Positions 44,133 to 57,841 of a stretch of DNA of 64,000 bases are shown here, one piece after another. Below the pieces are notes generated by a model. The model was not told the origin of the DNA. It did not search any database and worked only from the letters and a program-made list of their open reading frames with translations. Position numbers and translations under genes: made by a program. Numbering within the stretch: the first letter of the stretch is position 1; the number at the start of each line of letters is the position of its first letter. This DNA is from Opisthocomus hoazin (taxonomy: Eukaryota > Chordata > Aves > Opisthocomiformes > Opisthocomidae): positions 13,370,417 through 13,434,416 of the forward strand of contig NC_134415.1 in the NCBI RefSeq assembly GCF_030867145.1. The letters are read 5' to 3'.

Positions 44133-45957
44133 GTTATTGAAGATAGTGTGGTCAAGGCACAAACCTCAGATGAAGCACCTGAAATGTCACCATATAGCGA
44201 ACTACATCCATCAGGCAATCTTCAACACGGCTACGATACTATAGAGCAACAGTTTGCATGCGATTTGCCTGACAATGAAGAGGGTGAATGTGGTGCGGCT
44301 GAGGGAGACGGAGAGCTTTTTATACCTCAGAGTAATTTTAGTTTAGTCTTGGAAGGAGAAGAAGGTGAAGCGGAGATGGGAGACCCTACCTTAGCAGATG
44401 CTTCTAAGCCGGCTGGTGCAACAACGAGGAAAAACCTGTGAACAATTCAGGAAATGCTGAGAAACAAGAACACGTTACACACGCGGTGTCCACTGTAACG
44501 AGCGATCAGGAATCTCAAAATATTGCAGAGTCGCACCCATATGCGCCTGAACCCATTAACTCTATTGCTGAGAACTTACTGGATGTAATCAAGGACACGA
44601 GAAGTAAAGAATTTACAGCTGAAGTTGTAGAACAATCTATTCATCAAAGCCTAGGTAGAAAGGGAACTCGACTGCAGAAGGCAAAAGCTGCCATGACAGC
44701 TATGCCAGAAGGAGTGGCAGATGAAGCCAGCAGGCATGGAGCAGAGTATGTCATCGCTTCTAGAAAACGCACAAGGGGACAAGTGAGTAGAAGTCCAAGA
44801 ATTCCATCGGCAGATGCTCAGCAAGTACTGAAGCCAGACAAACCAGTTCTGCTTGGACTGTCTCCGAGGAGCAGTACTAGGCGCACAAAGGAAGCGTCTG
44901 AGCCTTCTAGTCTTCACGCACAAGAAAATGCTCAAGATGAGCAAATACCTGTGACGCCTGTTACTCCTAGGAGAGGTAGGAAGCCTAAACAGACAAATTT
45001 AGAAAAAGTAGAAAGCAGCCATTCCGACGGACCAACATTGTCCGTCAGTCCGCAGTCTGCAGCCGTTACTCCAAGAAGAGGGTTGAGGAGAGCAAGGGAA
45101 GCTGCATCTGAACTCTTGAAAGAGGCTAATGAGGCAACTTCTCTTGCTGAAGGTAGCCTTCTTGCTTCTGCTACTTCAAAAAGCACGAGAGGAGGAAAAA
45201 GTTCTGCAGGAGGTCAGGAAACTGGCCAGACTGACACTGATCGCAAGATAAAAACGGCAGTCAGTCCCAGCAGAAGTGCCAGAAAGCTGAAAAGCGTTAA
45301 TTTACAGTTTACTGAAGTTACTGTCAAGGATGAAGAGATGCAGCCTAGTGACGAACTCCTTTTACCTGTGCCATCTAAAAGAGGCAGAAGAAGACAACTG
45401 AGTTCATCAGAAGTGTCAGAAAATGCTGACCTGGATATGTCTAAATCAGCGTTTCCTCAACCCGAATTGACGCGTCCTGTCACTCCTCGAAGAAGTGCTA
45501 GGAAGAGGGCACAAAATCTCTTGGCGGCAGACACAGAAGCCGTCTCTGCTCAGGATGGCTTCCGTTCAGGTGGGAAGGTGGAAATCCTTGATACTCCTCG
45601 GAGAAGAACAAGAAGGGTTCCACGTGCTCAGGCAGAACAAGCAGCTGCTCATGAGCAAACACCTGCACAGCCAGCTGAGGAATCAACCGCACCCAGGACT
45701 ACAGTAAGGACAGGGCGTCGGGGCAGGAAGAGACGATCAGTAGTGGAGGAGGCCTTCCCCCACGGAGCTGATGGCAGTCCTTTGCTGCCCGAAGACAGAA
45801 GCCCGTCAGGATGTGGTGAAACATCACGAACTTTTAACAGATCGTATTAGAAGAACCAGATCCTGCAAAACTGCTGTGCATCAGAAGCCGCCTGTTGAGG
45901 AAAATGAGTCCTTTCTTTTCTCTCCTCCTCTGACAAAGCTGACAAAGAAATGTAAAG
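44133..45957 (+). CDS. AHCTF1-like: Copy B exon 20, largest tail exon (two frameshifts)
   Basis: 1,825 bp from 'aactttag' to 'gtaggg'. It encodes SELHPSGNL, GELFIPQSNFSLVLEGEEGE, PEPINSIAENLLDVIKDTRS and then a long basic, Ser/Thr-rich region with repeated TPRR units and AT-hook-like PRRGRKPKQ and GRRGRKRR motifs, typical of the ELYS DNA- and nucleosome-binding tail. The first part is in one frame to a stop at 44439. The middle 470 codons are in the frame one base earlier. The last part returns to the first frame after a run of four T's near 45835-45839 where copy A has three. Confidence 0.9.
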
Positions 45958-46356
45958 GTAGGGGCACTATGTTTATATGCAAAGTGGGGCACAATGGTTT
46001 TTTTGTAAGCCACAGAAAACAGCCTGTGGGGTTGTTGGCTTTAAGTATTGTAAAGAATGTAGCCATACAAAATAAAAAATTTGGAAAGAGGCAATTCAGC
46101 TTTTTTCCTAACTCTACGTGACTGGCTGGCTAGCTGCGATGGAAGCAGAGGAGGAGGCGGCTCATCTGAGTAGAATGAATGGAATTTTAAGCTGGATTTT
46201 TTTCATGACCGTGATTTCTGTCAGTTTTGAAAAGTGGAGGTCATCTGTTAGTATGTGATTGCCATCCCAACAGAGAGCTAAAGGAGGCACGCTTCCAAAT
46301 CCTGCTTGGTTTTTAAGTTAAGATGAGCTGCATCTTGCAACAAACTATAGAGCTGT
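45958..46356. other. Intron 20, left part
   Basis: Intron sequence shared with 7825-8223. No other element is seen until the CR1. Confidence 0.7.
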
Positions 46357-46442
46357 TTAATTCACAGAATCACAGAATAATAGGGGTTGGAAGGGACCTC
46401 TGTGGGTCATCTAGTCCAACCCCCCTGCCGAAGCAGGGGCAC

Positions 46443-49241
46443 CTACAGTAGGCTGCACAGGATCTTGTCCAGGCGGGTCTTGAATATCTCCAGAGAAGGA
46501 GACTCCACAACCTCCCTGGGCAGCCTGTTCCAGGGCTCCGTCACCCTCAGAGAGAAGAAGTTCTTCCTCATGTTCAGACGGAACTTCCTGTGCCTCAGTT
46601 TGTGCCCATTGCCCCTTGTCCTGTCACTGGGCACCACTGAAAAGAGCTTGGCCCCATCCTCCTGACACCCACCCTTCAGATATTTGTAGGCATTTATAAG
46701 GTCCCCTCGCAGCCTTCTCTTCTTCAGGCTGAACAAGCCCAGTTCCCTCAACCTCTCCTCGTGGGGGAGATGCTCCAGTCCCCTCACCATCCTCGTAGCC
46801 CTCCGCTGGACTCTCTCCAGTAGCTCTTCATCTTTCTTGAACTGGGGAGCCCAGAACTGGACACAGTACTCCAGATGAGGCCTCACCAGGGCAGTGTAGA
46901 GGGGAAGGAGAACCTCCCTCGTCCTGCTGGCCACACTCTTCTTGATGCACCCCAGGATCCCATTGGCTTTCTTGGCAGCCAGGGCACACTGCTGGCTCAT
47001 GGTTAACCTGTCGTCCACCAGGACACCCAGGTCCCTCTCCGCAGAGCTGCTCTCCAGCAGGTCCACCCCAAGCCTGTACTGGTGCATGAGGTTGTTCCTC
47101 CCCAGGTGCAGGACCCTGCACTTGCCCTTGTTGAACCTCATCAGGTTCCTCTCTGCCCAGCTTTCCAGCCTATCCAGGTCACGCTGAATGGCAGCACAGC
47201 CTTCTGGTGTATCTACCACACCTCCCAGTTTGGTGTCGTCAGCAAACTTGCTGAGGGTACATTCTAACTCTTCATCCAGGTCGTTGATGAAGAAGTTAAA
47301 CAAGACTGGGCCCAGTACTGACCCCTGGGGGACACCACTTGTCACCAGCCTCCAACTAGACTCAGCGCCGCTGATGACAACCCTCTGAGTTCTGCCATTC
47401 AGCCAGTTCTCTATCCACTTCACCGACCACTCATCCAGCCCACACTTCCTCAGCTTCCCTAGGAGGACATCATGGGAGACTGTGTCGGAAGCCTTGCCGA
47501 AGTCAAGGTAGACAACATCCACGGCTCTCCCTTCGTCTACCCAGCCAGTCATGTCATCGTAGAAAGCTATCAGATTGGTCAGGCATGATTTCCCCTTGGT
47601 GAATCCATGCTGACTACTCCTGATAACCTTCTTTTCTTCCACTTGCTTCATGATGGCCTCCAGGATAAGCTGCTCCATCACCTTACCCGGGATGGAGGTG
47701 AGGCTGACCGGCCTGTAGTTCCCTGGGTCCTCCTTCTTGCCCTTTTTGAAGATTGGAGTGACATTGGCCTTTCTCCAGTCCTCGGGCACCTCTCCTGTCC
47801 TCCAGGACCTCTCAAAGATGATGGAGAGTGGCTCAGCAATGACATCCTCCAGCTCCCTCAGCACTCGTGGGTGCATTCCATCGGGGCCCATGGATTTGTG
47901 GACATCCAGATCACTTAAGCTCACACAGTCCTCCTCGACCAAGGGAAAGTCGTCCTCTTTGTAGGCTTCTTCTCTTACCTCCGGGGCCTGGGATTCCTGA
48001 GGGCCAGTCTTAGCACTGAAGACTGAAGCAAAGAAGGCATTCATTAGCTCTGCCTTCTCCGCATCCTCCGTCACCAGGACACCCGCCTCATTCAGCAGCG
48101 GCCCCACGTTGTCCCTAGCCTTCCTTTTGCTGCTGATGTAGTTGAAGAAGCCCTTCTTGTTGTTTTTGACATCCCTTGCCAGCTTCAATTCCAGGTGAGC
48201 CTTGGCCTTCCTCGTCGCATCCCTGCATGCTCTCACCACGTTTCTGTACTCTTCCCAAGTGGCCTGTCCCTCTTTCCACATTCCATGGACCTTTCTCTTC
48301 TGCCTGATCTCCGCTAGAAGCTCCTTGTTTAACCATGCAGGTCTCCTGCCTCCTTTGCTAAATTTCTTTCTCAAGGGGATGCATTGCTCCTGTGCATGGA
48401 AGAAGTGTTGTTTAAAGAGCGACCAGCACTCATGGACCCCCCTGCCTTCGAGAGCCCTGGCCCACGGGATTCCTCCCAGTAGCTCCTTGAAGAGGGCAAA
48501 GTCAGCCCTCCTGAGGTCCAGGGTTTTGATCCTGCTTATCGCCCTGCTTCCTCCACGCAGGATCCTGAACTCGACCATTTCATGGTCACTGCAGCCGAGT
48601 CTACCTCCAACCTTCACATCCTCCACCAGTCCCTCCTTGTTTGTTAACACGAGGTCCAGCAGCACGCCTTTCCTTGTTGGTTCCTCCACCACTTGCATCA
48701 GAAAGTTATCATCGATGCTCTGTAGGAACCTCCTGGATTGCGCCTGCCTAGCTGTATGGTCTTCCCAGCTGATGTCAGGGTGGTTGAAGTCCCCCATGAG
48801 AACCAGGGCCTGTGACTGTGAGGCTGCTTGCAGCTGCCTGTAGAAGGCCTCATCAACCTCCTCCTCCTGGTCAGGTGGCCTGCAGTATACACCCACCGTA
48901 ATGTCACCCGTGTGAGCCTGTCCCTTAATTCTAACCCACAAGCTTTCAACTTGTTCCTCATTTGCCCCCGGGCCAAGCTCAATGCATTCCAGTTGCTCCC
49001 TCACATATAGAGCAACTCCCCCACCTCTCCTTGTTGGTCTGTCTTTCCTAAAGAGTCTGTAGCCATCTATGACAGTATGCCAGTCATGCGAGTTGTCCCA
49101 CCACGTTTCTGTGATGGCGACCAAGTCGTAGCCGTCCTGCTGTATAATGGCTTCCAGCTCCTCCTGTTTATTGCCCATGCTACGTGCATTGGTGTAAACA
49201 CACTTGAGCTGGGCTGTCAATCTCACCCCTGGCCTTGGCAC
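46443..49241 (-). CDS. CR1 ORF2: endonuclease-reverse transcriptase
   Basis: 932 codons, close to the usual CR1 ORF2 length. The N-terminal AP-type endonuclease has [10 protein letters not shown], the ITETWW glutamate, MGDFNHPDI and the SDH box. The reverse transcriptase has the fingers region, motif A with [23 protein letters not shown], and the catalytic FADD of motif C. The catalytic aspartates are present, but motif A reads KAS where CR1 and other LINEs have KAF, which may weaken activity. The protein nicks DNA and copies its own RNA at the break. Confidence 0.93.
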   Translation of the reverse strand: MPRPGVRLTAQLKCVYTNARSMGNKQEELEAIIQQDGYDLVAITETWWDNSHDWHTVIDGYRLFRKDRPTRRGGGVALYVREQLECIELGPGANEEQVESLWVRIKGQAHTGDITVGVYCRPPDQEEEVDEAFYRQLQAASQSQALVLMGDFNHPDISWEDHTARQAQSRRFLQSIDDNFLMQVVEEPTRKGVLLDLVLTNKEGLVEDVKVGGRLGCSDHEMVEFRILRGGSRAISRIKTLDLRRADFALFKELLGGIPWARALEGRGVHECWSLFKQHFFHAQEQCIPLRKKFSKGGRRPAWLNKELLAEIRQKRKVHGMWKEGQATWEEYRNVVRACRDATRKAKAHLELKLARDVKNNKKGFFNYISSKRKARDNVGPLLNEAGVLVTEDAEKAELMNAFFASVFSAKTGPQESQAPEVREEAYKEDDFPLVEEDCVSLSDLDVHKSMGPDGMHPRVLRELEDVIAEPLSIIFERSWRTGEVPEDWRKANVTPIFKKGKKEDPGNYRPVSLTSIPGKVMEQLILEAIMKQVEEKKVIRSSQHGFTKGKSCLTNLIAFYDDMTGWVDEGRAVDVVYLDFGKASDTVSHDVLLGKLRKCGLDEWSVKWIENWLNGRTQRVVISGAESSWRLVTSGVPQGSVLGPVLFNFFINDLDEELECTLSKFADDTKLGGVVDTPEGCAAIQRDLDRLESWAERNLMRFNKGKCRVLHLGRNNLMHQYRLGVDLLESSSAERDLGVLVDDRLTMSQQCALAAKKANGILGCIKKSVASRTREVLLPLYTALVRPHLEYCVQFWAPQFKKDEELLERVQRRATRMVRGLEHLPHEERLRELGLFSLKKRRLRGDLINAYKYLKGGCQEDGAKLFSVVPSDRTRGNGHKLRHRKFRLNMRKNFFSLRVTEPWNRLPREVVESPSLEIFKTRLDKILCSLL

Positions 49242-49297
49242 TCCAAGCCTAGGCTCATCCCTAGTGAGCTGGGCAATATCCCTTTCCCCCTTCGAAC

Positions 49298-50473
49298 CTA
49301 GTTTAAAGCCCTCTCAATGAGCCCCGCCAGCTCGTGGCCAAGAATTCTTTTTCCCCTTTGTGATAGCTGAGTTCCACTTGTTGCCAGCAGGCCCGGTGCT
49401 GTGTACACCTCCCCATGATCAAAGAAGCCAAAATTTGACCGATGGCACCAGTCCCTGAGCCACCTGTTAACCAGGTGAGTTTTCCTGCCCCTTTCAGTGC
49501 TGTCCCCTGCCACTGATGGGATGGAGGAAAACACCACCTGCGCCCCTGATCCCTCAACCAGTCGCCCCAGTGCCCTGAAGTCCCTTTTGATGGCCTTGGG
49601 ACTTCTTTCTGCTACCTCGTCCCCGCCAACCTGCATTACCAAGAGGGGGTAGTAATCAGAAGGCCGCACCAGACCAGGGAGTTTCTTCGCAACATCCCTA
49701 ACCCGGGCCCCAGGGAGGCAGCAGACTTCCCTGTGGGATGGGTCCGGTCGGCAGATCGGGCCCTCTGTTCCCCTCAGAAAGGAATCACCTATGACAATGA
49801 CCCTCCTTTTTTTCTTAGTTGAGGCAGTCGTAATTCTTGGGGCTGTCTCACTCGTTCTAGGCAACCCCCTGGATGGAGCCTCACCTTCACCCACATCCTC
49901 TGTGGCCAGTCCCTCACATTCCAAAGCCCCATATCTGTTGCTTAAGGGCAACTGGGCAGGTGAGGGAGGCCGGGGGGAGATTCGCTTGCCCCCCCGAGCA
50001 GGGACCCGTTTCCATTCGCCCCCATCTCTTAGGCCCCCTCTTTCTGCTCGGTGGCAAGAGGGTAGGGGGTTCTCTGCTTTCTGTGGAGCCGCCTCCTGCT
50101 GCCGCTCCCTCAGGGAGGGCAGGGTGCGGCTCCACCAGTCGATCTCCCTCTCACACTCCCGGATGCTCCTCAGCCTCTCCACTTCCTCCTTCAGCTCTGC
50201 CACCAGGCCGAGCAGGTCATTCACCTGCTCGCACCGAACACAGCCGTTGTCTCTGCTGTCCTCCGGTACGAGCGCCAGGCTCAGGCACTCCCTGCAGCCA
50301 GAGACCTGGACACCCGCGTTCTTGCGTGGGGCCTCCGTCTGGGTCCCCACACTCCTTCGAGCAACAGCTTTACAACGGGTGGTAACCATGGCTAGAATAT
50401 CTCCTGGAAGAGCGATGCCCACTACTTGAGTTGCCAGAAGGGGCGGCTGCACCCTGCCAGTCGCCTTCCCCAC
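49298..50473 (-). CDS. CR1 ORF1: nucleic-acid-binding, esterase-like protein
   Basis: 391 codons. A Cys-containing segment ([21 protein letters not shown]) is followed by a short coiled coil ([13 protein letters not shown]), a Pro/Ser/Arg-rich linker, then an SGNH-type esterase domain with the block-I motif [11 protein letters not shown], as known for CR1 ORF1. The stop lies 56 bp before the ORF2 start on the minus strand. The start choice is uncertain because the frame is open upstream of conserved sequence. Confidence 0.85.
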   Translation of the reverse strand: MGKATGRVQPPLLATQVVGIALPGDILAMVTTRCKAVARRSVGTQTEAPRKNAGVQVSGCRECLSLALVPEDSRDNGCVRCEQVNDLLGLVAELKEEVERLRSIRECEREIDWWSRTLPSLRERQQEAAPQKAENPLPSCHRAERGGLRDGGEWKRVPARGGKRISPRPPSPAQLPLSNRYGALECEGLATEDVGEGEAPSRGLPRTSETAPRITTASTKKKRRVIVIGDSFLRGTEGPICRPDPSHREVCCLPGARVRDVAKKLPGLVRPSDYYPLLVMQVGGDEVAERSPKAIKRDFRALGRLVEGSGAQVVFSSIPSVAGDSTERGRKTHLVNRWLRDWCHRSNFGFFDHGEVYTAPGLLATSGTQLSQRGKRILGHELAGLIERALN

Positions 50474-50663
50474 TCGCCCTGCCCGCGCGGGCTGCTGCGC
50501 CGGCTCTGTTCGCCCGCGCTCCTGGTCGCCCGCGCTCCCTGGGAGCTGCTCTTATCCCTGAGGGGGTTTGGCCGCTGTCACACTCGACTCCGCCCCCGCT
50601 GAGTCAGAGCTGCTGCTCGTTGGCACTTCCCGCTTTCCCGCTGGGGGGGGGGGGCTGGGGTCT

Positions 50664-50771
<108 letters not shown>

Positions 50772-51262
50772 GGCGCTTTTTGCCGCCCCGCCGCTGCGGT
50801 TTTGCCACCGGAGAAAGGGTCCCTCGGCGCGAGCCTCTGCTCCAGAACCCTTCACCTTCAGTAGCTTCGCCGAAATAATTAATTATGTGATTGTTTTTCA
50901 TGGGCATGTACTTTGTAGGTGAAGTTACTGCACAGAGGATTGTTTTTATTAGAGTACATGATAAAAAAATGTTTTTGAGATGTGTAGGGACTGTTGCTGC
51001 CTCTTGAGCAGAAGAGCTTTGATGATGTAAGTGCAGGTAAAAATCACGCCAGTGGCTTACTTTTGTTTCACAATTTACTTGAAAAGAGTGGATCCCAAGA
51101 GGCAGTTACTGGGGGAGAAATACCTCCACACCGAGTGTTTATAAACGTGATTGGACCTTTTATTTCAGCAAGCTATTTTGCTCTTGATGATCAGCTTTCA
51201 TTTCTCATCGCTATCCTTTGTGTATAATGTACGTGCATGTTAACAATACGTTCTCATTTTAG

Positions 51263-51396
51263 CTGGAAAAGCAGCCCATCCTGTGCAGCTTAAGGATTTA
51301 GATCCGGACTTGTCTTCTCAGTTTGTCTTTTCACCCCCTCTTTTGAGGTCAAGGAGAAAAAATGTACCTAGCATTTCCCGAATTGTGAAGGAACCG
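51263..51396 (+). CDS. AHCTF1-like: Copy B exon 21
   Basis: Same 134-bp exon as 8608-8741, encoding DLDPDLSSQFVFSPPLLRSR. Confidence 0.92.
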
Positions 51397-51848
51397 GTAA
51401 GTAAAAGTTGTCTCATGTTCTTGATTTTTGCTCGGTACCGCTTTTTGAAACCATACTTTGCAATGCCTTGCCTTTTTCTTTGGAAGTATAACTACAAAGA
51501 GAGCTCTAAATTAATCAGCTAAAGAATTCATTTTCTTTCATGAAAACTAGCTATAAAAGTAAATTTTGTATTTGTGTTAGTCAAGAATTAAGAAATATGG
51601 CTTTGCCTTTCACAAAAGGCACAGTGGCTTTCTTTTGACTGACTTGATGTGTTTTCTGTTAATTTCAGAATTTGAACTTTTAGAATGGTACAGTAATTTG
51701 AGATAGAAGGTTTGTTTTCTGTGGAGAGAAACTGTAGTGCATTTGGAAAAAACTTTGGCATGGCTTCTTCATGTAAGAAAGGCTCCGCTGTATTTTGTAG
51801 AAATGTCAGACCTTGTGGATGAGTGACGTTTTTGTTTCCTTAACATAG

Positions 51849-51955
51849 GAGCTTCCAGCTAAAGAGGAAGAGGATTCCAAATCTACGGAGTCTGTGGGAA
51901 AGCAAAAATTGAAGCGAGCTAGAACTGCAAAATCAAAAATGAAGAAAGCAAGCAA
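51849..51955 (+). CDS. AHCTF1-like: Copy B exon 22
   Basis: Same 107-bp Lys-rich exon as 9194-9300. Confidence 0.9.
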
Positions 51956-52599
51956 GTACGAAATTCTTTGTGAACACTTCTGTGCATTCCTTTATTGTGG
52001 TAGTGATTCAGCTGTCAGCCACCTAACTTCCTCTTCCTCACCTGGCTGTGCAGTTCTGCTCTGACTTTACGAGCCTGTCGAGCTTGCTGGTCTGATAGGC
52101 ACCTGTTTCCCCACTTAACGGTTTAGTTTTCTGATGGAAACAGAAGAGGGAGGGGACAGAAAAGGGCAAGTGGGTACTGCTTTTTTCAAGGATGGCGTGC
52201 CCTTGTGTTCTCTTATTCTGTCTGATGAAACCACGCTCCTACGGACTTTAGTTCCCCATAGAAGGCAGGAGGGGGTCGGAGAACGGGTAGGGAGAGCTTC
52301 TTGTTTCCGGACATGTTTTCTGGTTCCTTCTGGAGAACTGTTTGAGGGCGTTTGCCTTTGAAAGCTGGGAGAGGGGGCTCTAAAAGCTCATAGGAACAGT
52401 GACTGAGAATGCTTGGGACAGTCTGGTAGGAATGGAAAAGGAAGCTTGTTTATGTACCTCTTTTTCCTTTATCATACGTACAAAGAAGCCCATAAATAAT
52501 TCTTTGGCATTGATTTTGTTATTCCACGGGGGTTTTGTTGTTCTCTACTAAATACTGTTGGTACTAAAAAATCAGTTTGATACTTCCCTTTCTTTACAG

Positions 52600-52792
52600 A
52601 ACCACAAGAAAACAAGGTTCTTGTTCACCTCCAGCCGTGGAAATAAAATTCGTCTCTCCTTTTGGAAGTCCTGTGGATGGAACTAAAAGCAAACAGAAAG
52701 AAGCTGCAGACACGGCAGAGAAGACTCTACGGAAGAACAAAAAAAGACTGTCTAATTTCCCAAAGCCAGTTGTGCGCCGGAAGATGCTGTAA
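52600..52792 (+). CDS. AHCTF1-like: Copy B exon 23, terminal
   Basis: Same terminal exon as 9945-10137, ending RRKML and TAA. Confidence 0.95.
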
Positions 52793-52852
52793 CTGTTTTT
52801 TAAGTTTATAATGTACACCACTGTTTGTAAAGTCATCAAAATTGTGTGGATT

Positions 52853-52858
52853 AATAAA
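52853..52858 (+). promoter_or_regulatory. Poly(A) signal of copy B
   Basis: AATAAA 61 bp after the stop, as in copy A. Confidence 0.75.
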
Positions 52859-55800
52859 AAGGAAAAAAAATGTAATTTGGAAGAGGTAATTTATATAAAT
52901 TATTGTAAAATTTCATAAACAAATGAATTCCATAAGTAACTCCATATGGAGTGTGATTTCCTTAGTCACTGCAGTTTTCTATTTTATATTAAGAGTTCAT
53001 ACATTTATATAACATGTAAATACAGCTTATTTTAGGAATGTTCAATAAAAATGTATACTTCACGATATGCTTAGTGTCTGACAGCTTTTTGAGGGAAGAG
53101 TGGGTTGAGTGGGCTGTATCGCTGCGAAATGTTGCTGTTGGTTTGCAAGAGTTGCTGACCCTCAGAAGTAAAGCCAAAAGCTTTTGCAGCTTTTTAAAAG
53201 TTTGCATAGCATTCCTATAACAAGTGAAAATTTAAAACAAACTACTTCCAGTTTTATAAATGATGTTGGACCTTCTGGCACAAAGAACTGGGCTCACGAT
53301 ACAAACTGGTCATTCCTCACATGCACGGGTAAGTTGTACTAGACTGAAGTCTGACTGTGAACAATTGTATTCGAGGCTGTGCTGTATTTCTTTGTATTTG
53401 TCTTAAACTTTGGGAAAGCTGCTCCTTAGTTCATAAAACTAGATCACACCTCAGACGTGTCACTATTTTTTACAGTTTGTTGTCAGCAAAAATGAAGTGT
53501 AGAGGGGGTATGATGCTTAGAAGAAGATATCAAATTTAAAGGGATATTACCCACATACTTTGAAATTTGAGCCAAAATGATTTTCGTAAGGTTACTAGGA
53601 ATGCTACTCTAGTTGAAGTGTTTATTGTCCGCAATATTGGAAGCCTGCCTATCACAGCACTGAAAACCTGATGGTAAAGCTAACGCAGTAGTCTGAACAA
53701 GGTACAAAAGTGTACAGAAATCTTAGTTACAAACCATATTTTTGAGTAATTATTTCTTTAATAATCTTGGGTTATGGAGTAACTGTCTTTATAAAGCTTC
53801 AATCTGTCAAAATAAATTCAAAAAACTATTCTTTTAAAAGCGGACATGGAAGTACTGTTTTGATGTGCGGTCTTGTAGGCTATGGATTGTTTTTACATCT
53901 CTTAATTTATGTATGGATGCAGCTTTGAAGACTACAGAATGGTGGAACCTGACGTCAAACTTTTCAGTTAGCAAAAACTGTGACAATTACTCCAAGAAAT
54001 AATTTACTGGTTAACTAATATGTTGTACGTAACGGATGAATGTGTTAATAACCGACTAAGCTTATAACAGAAGTTTCTTCTGGGGCCATGATTTTCCTAT
54101 CTCAGAACAGGCCATTCTAGAGCAGCAGCTGCGTGCACGAAGAGATTTTCCTCCTTGGGAGTATTCACAACGGAATGAAAGCTTAAAAAACAAAAAGGCC
54201 AAATGTTGACTAGTGTGAAAGTGGCAGCTCGAGTGAGAGCTTTCAGCCAGGTTAGTAATTACTCTGAATGTTTTGTGCGTGAACTACAGTATAAAGATGG
54301 TCAAAGAGGAAAGGAAGGGGAAGTTCCAGCAGTATTTTTTGAAGTCCCGTTGTAGAGAAATACAGGGAATAATTCAGAAAATGGGGTGAGGGATCAGATT
54401 TTCAATAGCAGAATAGCAAATGGATGTCAATTCTGAACATATGTTTTGTGTAGTGCACAAGAGTATTTATGAAATGCTGTAATTTCTGATCAGGTAGAAC
54501 TGGCTGATGAAATGCTCGTGAAGATTGCTTGATCAGGTTTTAACATACTTCCGTCGTTTATACTGACAGTATATATTTTGGTAATGGAAATCACTTGGAA
54601 CAAATGAAAACCTGATATTAGCTAATTTTGTTAATAATTTGTAGCCATCTTTAGTCTCTTTATTTTATAACCAGCTCAGCTGAACGAGCCTCATTTGGCA
54701 CTGCTTTGGAGGAAAAAGGAAAGCAATGGTGGTCACAAGAAAACTGGCATGAGATTTAATAACTTCCTAAAGGTTTGTAATAGTCTGGCAATTTTTTACT
54801 TTAAAAGAGTTTTAATCCAATTCTATGCTACAATGTTTTCCTCCTTTGTTTTTTTTTTTTTTTGTTACTTGGATTCGGTACGTAGTTCTTGGGTGCCAAC
54901 CAGTTTCCCCAGGGAGTGGTTTGGAAAGAACACAAGTGTAAGCATGATGTGGAACTAGGAACGGGATTTCAGAAATTTGAAGGACACAGAAGGAAATGGA
55001 AGCAGAAACAGGCACTGGAAATGTTTATTTAGACCCTGAGAAAAGGCAAAGCAACTGGCTAACAGCATCAAGGGGGCAACTCCAGGATGGGTTTAAGGGG
55101 AGAAAACAGATTTTACTTGGGGTCTTTGTGCGAAGGCTTGCTTATGAGTATGTGAAGGATGGCGTGGAAAAGAGCAAGGGTGAGAAGGATCCAGTGCGTG
55201 GGCAGTGCTTCTTATCATGAGGATGTATTGGGAAGGAGACTGCCTCTTACAAGATGAAAAGGGCTCGAGGGTGAGTGGCTGAGCAGGCTGGGAGTCGTAC
55301 TAGAGAATTGCAGGTGTCTGCACATGTATCTGAGAGTTAGATAATACTCATAGTGCCAGGGGAGGGCATGAGAGGCCTGTGAAAGAAAGATGGGTGATGC
55401 GTCGTGGTGGTAGATGCATGCAGAAAGCTCTGGGGTCAAAGAGCAGCAGTTCTCCTGTGACCAAGAAGAGAAATTCCCAGGAGCTACGTGGAGCTACGTT
55501 CCTCACTAAATAGAGCAATTCCAAAGTTTTTCTGTAAGAATTTTAGTTGCTGGGGAGGGTGGGGGGTTGTTCTACCCCTAAAGAAAAGCTAGAATTTATC
55601 AAGAGGGTTTTGATGCATCTGCTTTGATCTCATGTTAGATGGCTAAAAGCGGAAGCTACATTCTGTATCTGTACCTTTGGGGCCGTATTCCCAGAGAAAA
55701 CTCCACTGGAAGGTTGGCTGCCTTGGGATAGCAGACTGTCACCTGCGAGAAAGATTAAAAGCAGGTGTAGTGGCAGATTGTGTTTCCAGGGAACACGTAG

Positions 55801-56692
55801 CGGGAGATACTAGTGAAGGGAGAATGAATACTAGTAAGATTCAAGGCTGTTGTTAGAAGGCAATTTGTCAAGAAAAGAAATGTTTCAGTAGAAGTGGTTC
55901 CTGAGTTACCTGAGGGAGTTAACACAAAGATTCACAAGACTCTTCTTATTCAAATGTTTAGAAGCCAAGTCTGATGATAAGTGTTCATTCCAGGTAACAG
56001 CATGAAGGAGAATTAAAGCAAATCTGTTTTACTTTGGATAGCTACTTGGTGCTTCAAGCGTGAACTGATTTGCACTGACTTACTGTTATTTGCCTTCATA
56101 TTTGTATGTGCCCAGTGCACATCTAAGGCAGCAGATAACTAAGCAGTTTCATCCCCATCAGAACTTCTCTCGGGGAAGAGGACTCTCAGGGTTGTCAGCG
56201 CAAGAAATTTATCTGCTGCCATTGCATCAGTTGCCAGGTGACTAATGCTAAAGAGCTCAGCCGTTGATTGCTGGTGGGGAAGAAAGCAAGCCCCAGGCAG
56301 AAGGCAATCCTTAGTTTCTCCTGAGTTGTTAGGCAATGCTTGTAAGCTCTCAGTCTAGGCCAATTAGAGAATAGGAAGAAAGAATTCCAAGTCATAAGAT
56401 AGCATTGGTTTCTTATTTTGTTTGTACTTCTGTCTTCTGTGCAAAGCTTCCAGGTTTCCCTGGCAGGAATGCGTTTTTCACCGCAAGCAGTCGAGCTAGA
56501 CAGTGAGTCTGCCCGATATGCTTGGAGAGAAATGTTCTGGGGTTCCTTTTGAATGAAAGCTGCTGCTAAAATAAAAAGCATTTTCCAAAGCACTCTGCTG
56601 TGTGGATTTAGTCGTGGTAGGTGCAGCTGAAAATGACCTGGTGGAAGTTTATGCAGACACAAAATGCAGGGTGGCTGTTTTTTACCTATAGC
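52859..56692. other. Intergenic spacer, second copy: no gene seen
   Basis: Counterpart of 10204-14035 with scattered substitutions. Nothing recognisable. Confidence 0.6.
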
Positions 56693-56911
56693 CGGGAAGG
56701 AAGGAAGAAATTCTTCACCAGGAGGGTGGTGAGGCACTGGCACAAATTGCCCAGAGACGCTGGGGCTGACCCCTCCCTGGCAGTGTTCAAGGCCAGGCTG
56801 GATGGGGCTTTGAACAACCTGATCTAGTGGAAGGTGTCCCTGCCCATGGCAGGGGGGTGGAACTGGTAGGTCTTTAAGGTCCCTTCCCACCCAACACATT
56901 ATATGATTCTA
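56693..56911 (+). mobile_element. CR1 3'-tail fragment (second unit)
   Basis: Counterpart of 14036-14250, slightly longer because it keeps 'ggatggggctttgaacaacc'. Ends with 'gattctatgatt'. Confidence 0.85.
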
Positions 56912-57841
56912 TGATTTCACTATGGGCACTAAGGCTTTGAAAGCAAAAACAGCACAAACAGCAGCTACCCCAAAGAGGCACGAGGAGTAACTAGGGGTTT
57001 CATCTGCTAGGGCACTTGCTATCCAGGGCCTGTCTGCTTTTGGTTGTTGGGGAATGGGGCTGAGCGAGAAGGCTGTGGGTAACTGTGGAGCAGGTGCTAC
57101 AGTGGTTCCATCAAGTAGCAACTTAAAACTTAGATGGGAGAGATGACAAATTTCTAGAACTAGTACTCAGTAATTTACTGACTGGTTATGACTGTGAATT
57201 AAAACTCAATGCCCTTTATGAGTTTGCTCACTGTAGCAAACAGTTGTATAATTTTTAGCTCAATTTTTCTTCTGTTTCTGCTGTAAACAGTAGCACAGTG
57301 AAACTATTGTATGCTTAGGCCTTTACAGCCAAATGAGTTTTACTGGAGTTAGACCTAGGGAAGGTGTTAGCTTAGACAGTTCTGCTCCGACTTCAGACTT
57401 CAGGCTTGCTAATAACAGAGAACTCAACACCACGTTTGTTGAGGCGATCAATCAGTTTTGTTTTGGAGAAGGCAGCTCCCAGAGAATACACACCACCCCT
57501 GTTAATGAAAATCAAAAGAGAAAAGCATCAGTCGTACAGTAACGGAGTGACACCTTTTTTCAAACATAAGCACACAGGAGCTTTAAGGGAGATCAAGCTG
57601 TTCTGCGTGGGAAAGCACTTCCTGTTTAGGCAGACAAGCTTCATCTTCCAGAAGAGACAGAGCTGCCTGAACCATTGCAATTGGTGTAGCAACATAGCCA
57701 GGCTCTGACAAAAAAAAAAAAAAAAAGCAGAAATTATGTACAGCGTGTTGAAATGTAGAATGTAATCTTGCTCTTACCTACAGCATGCTGAAGCATCATC
57801 TCTTTGGCCTTGATACAGCCTTCCCCGTTTAAGAACAGCCG

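Noticed and set aside
47082-50429. Several + strand open frames of 60-210 codons across the CR1
   Set aside because: Shadows of the minus-strand CR1 ORF1 and ORF2.
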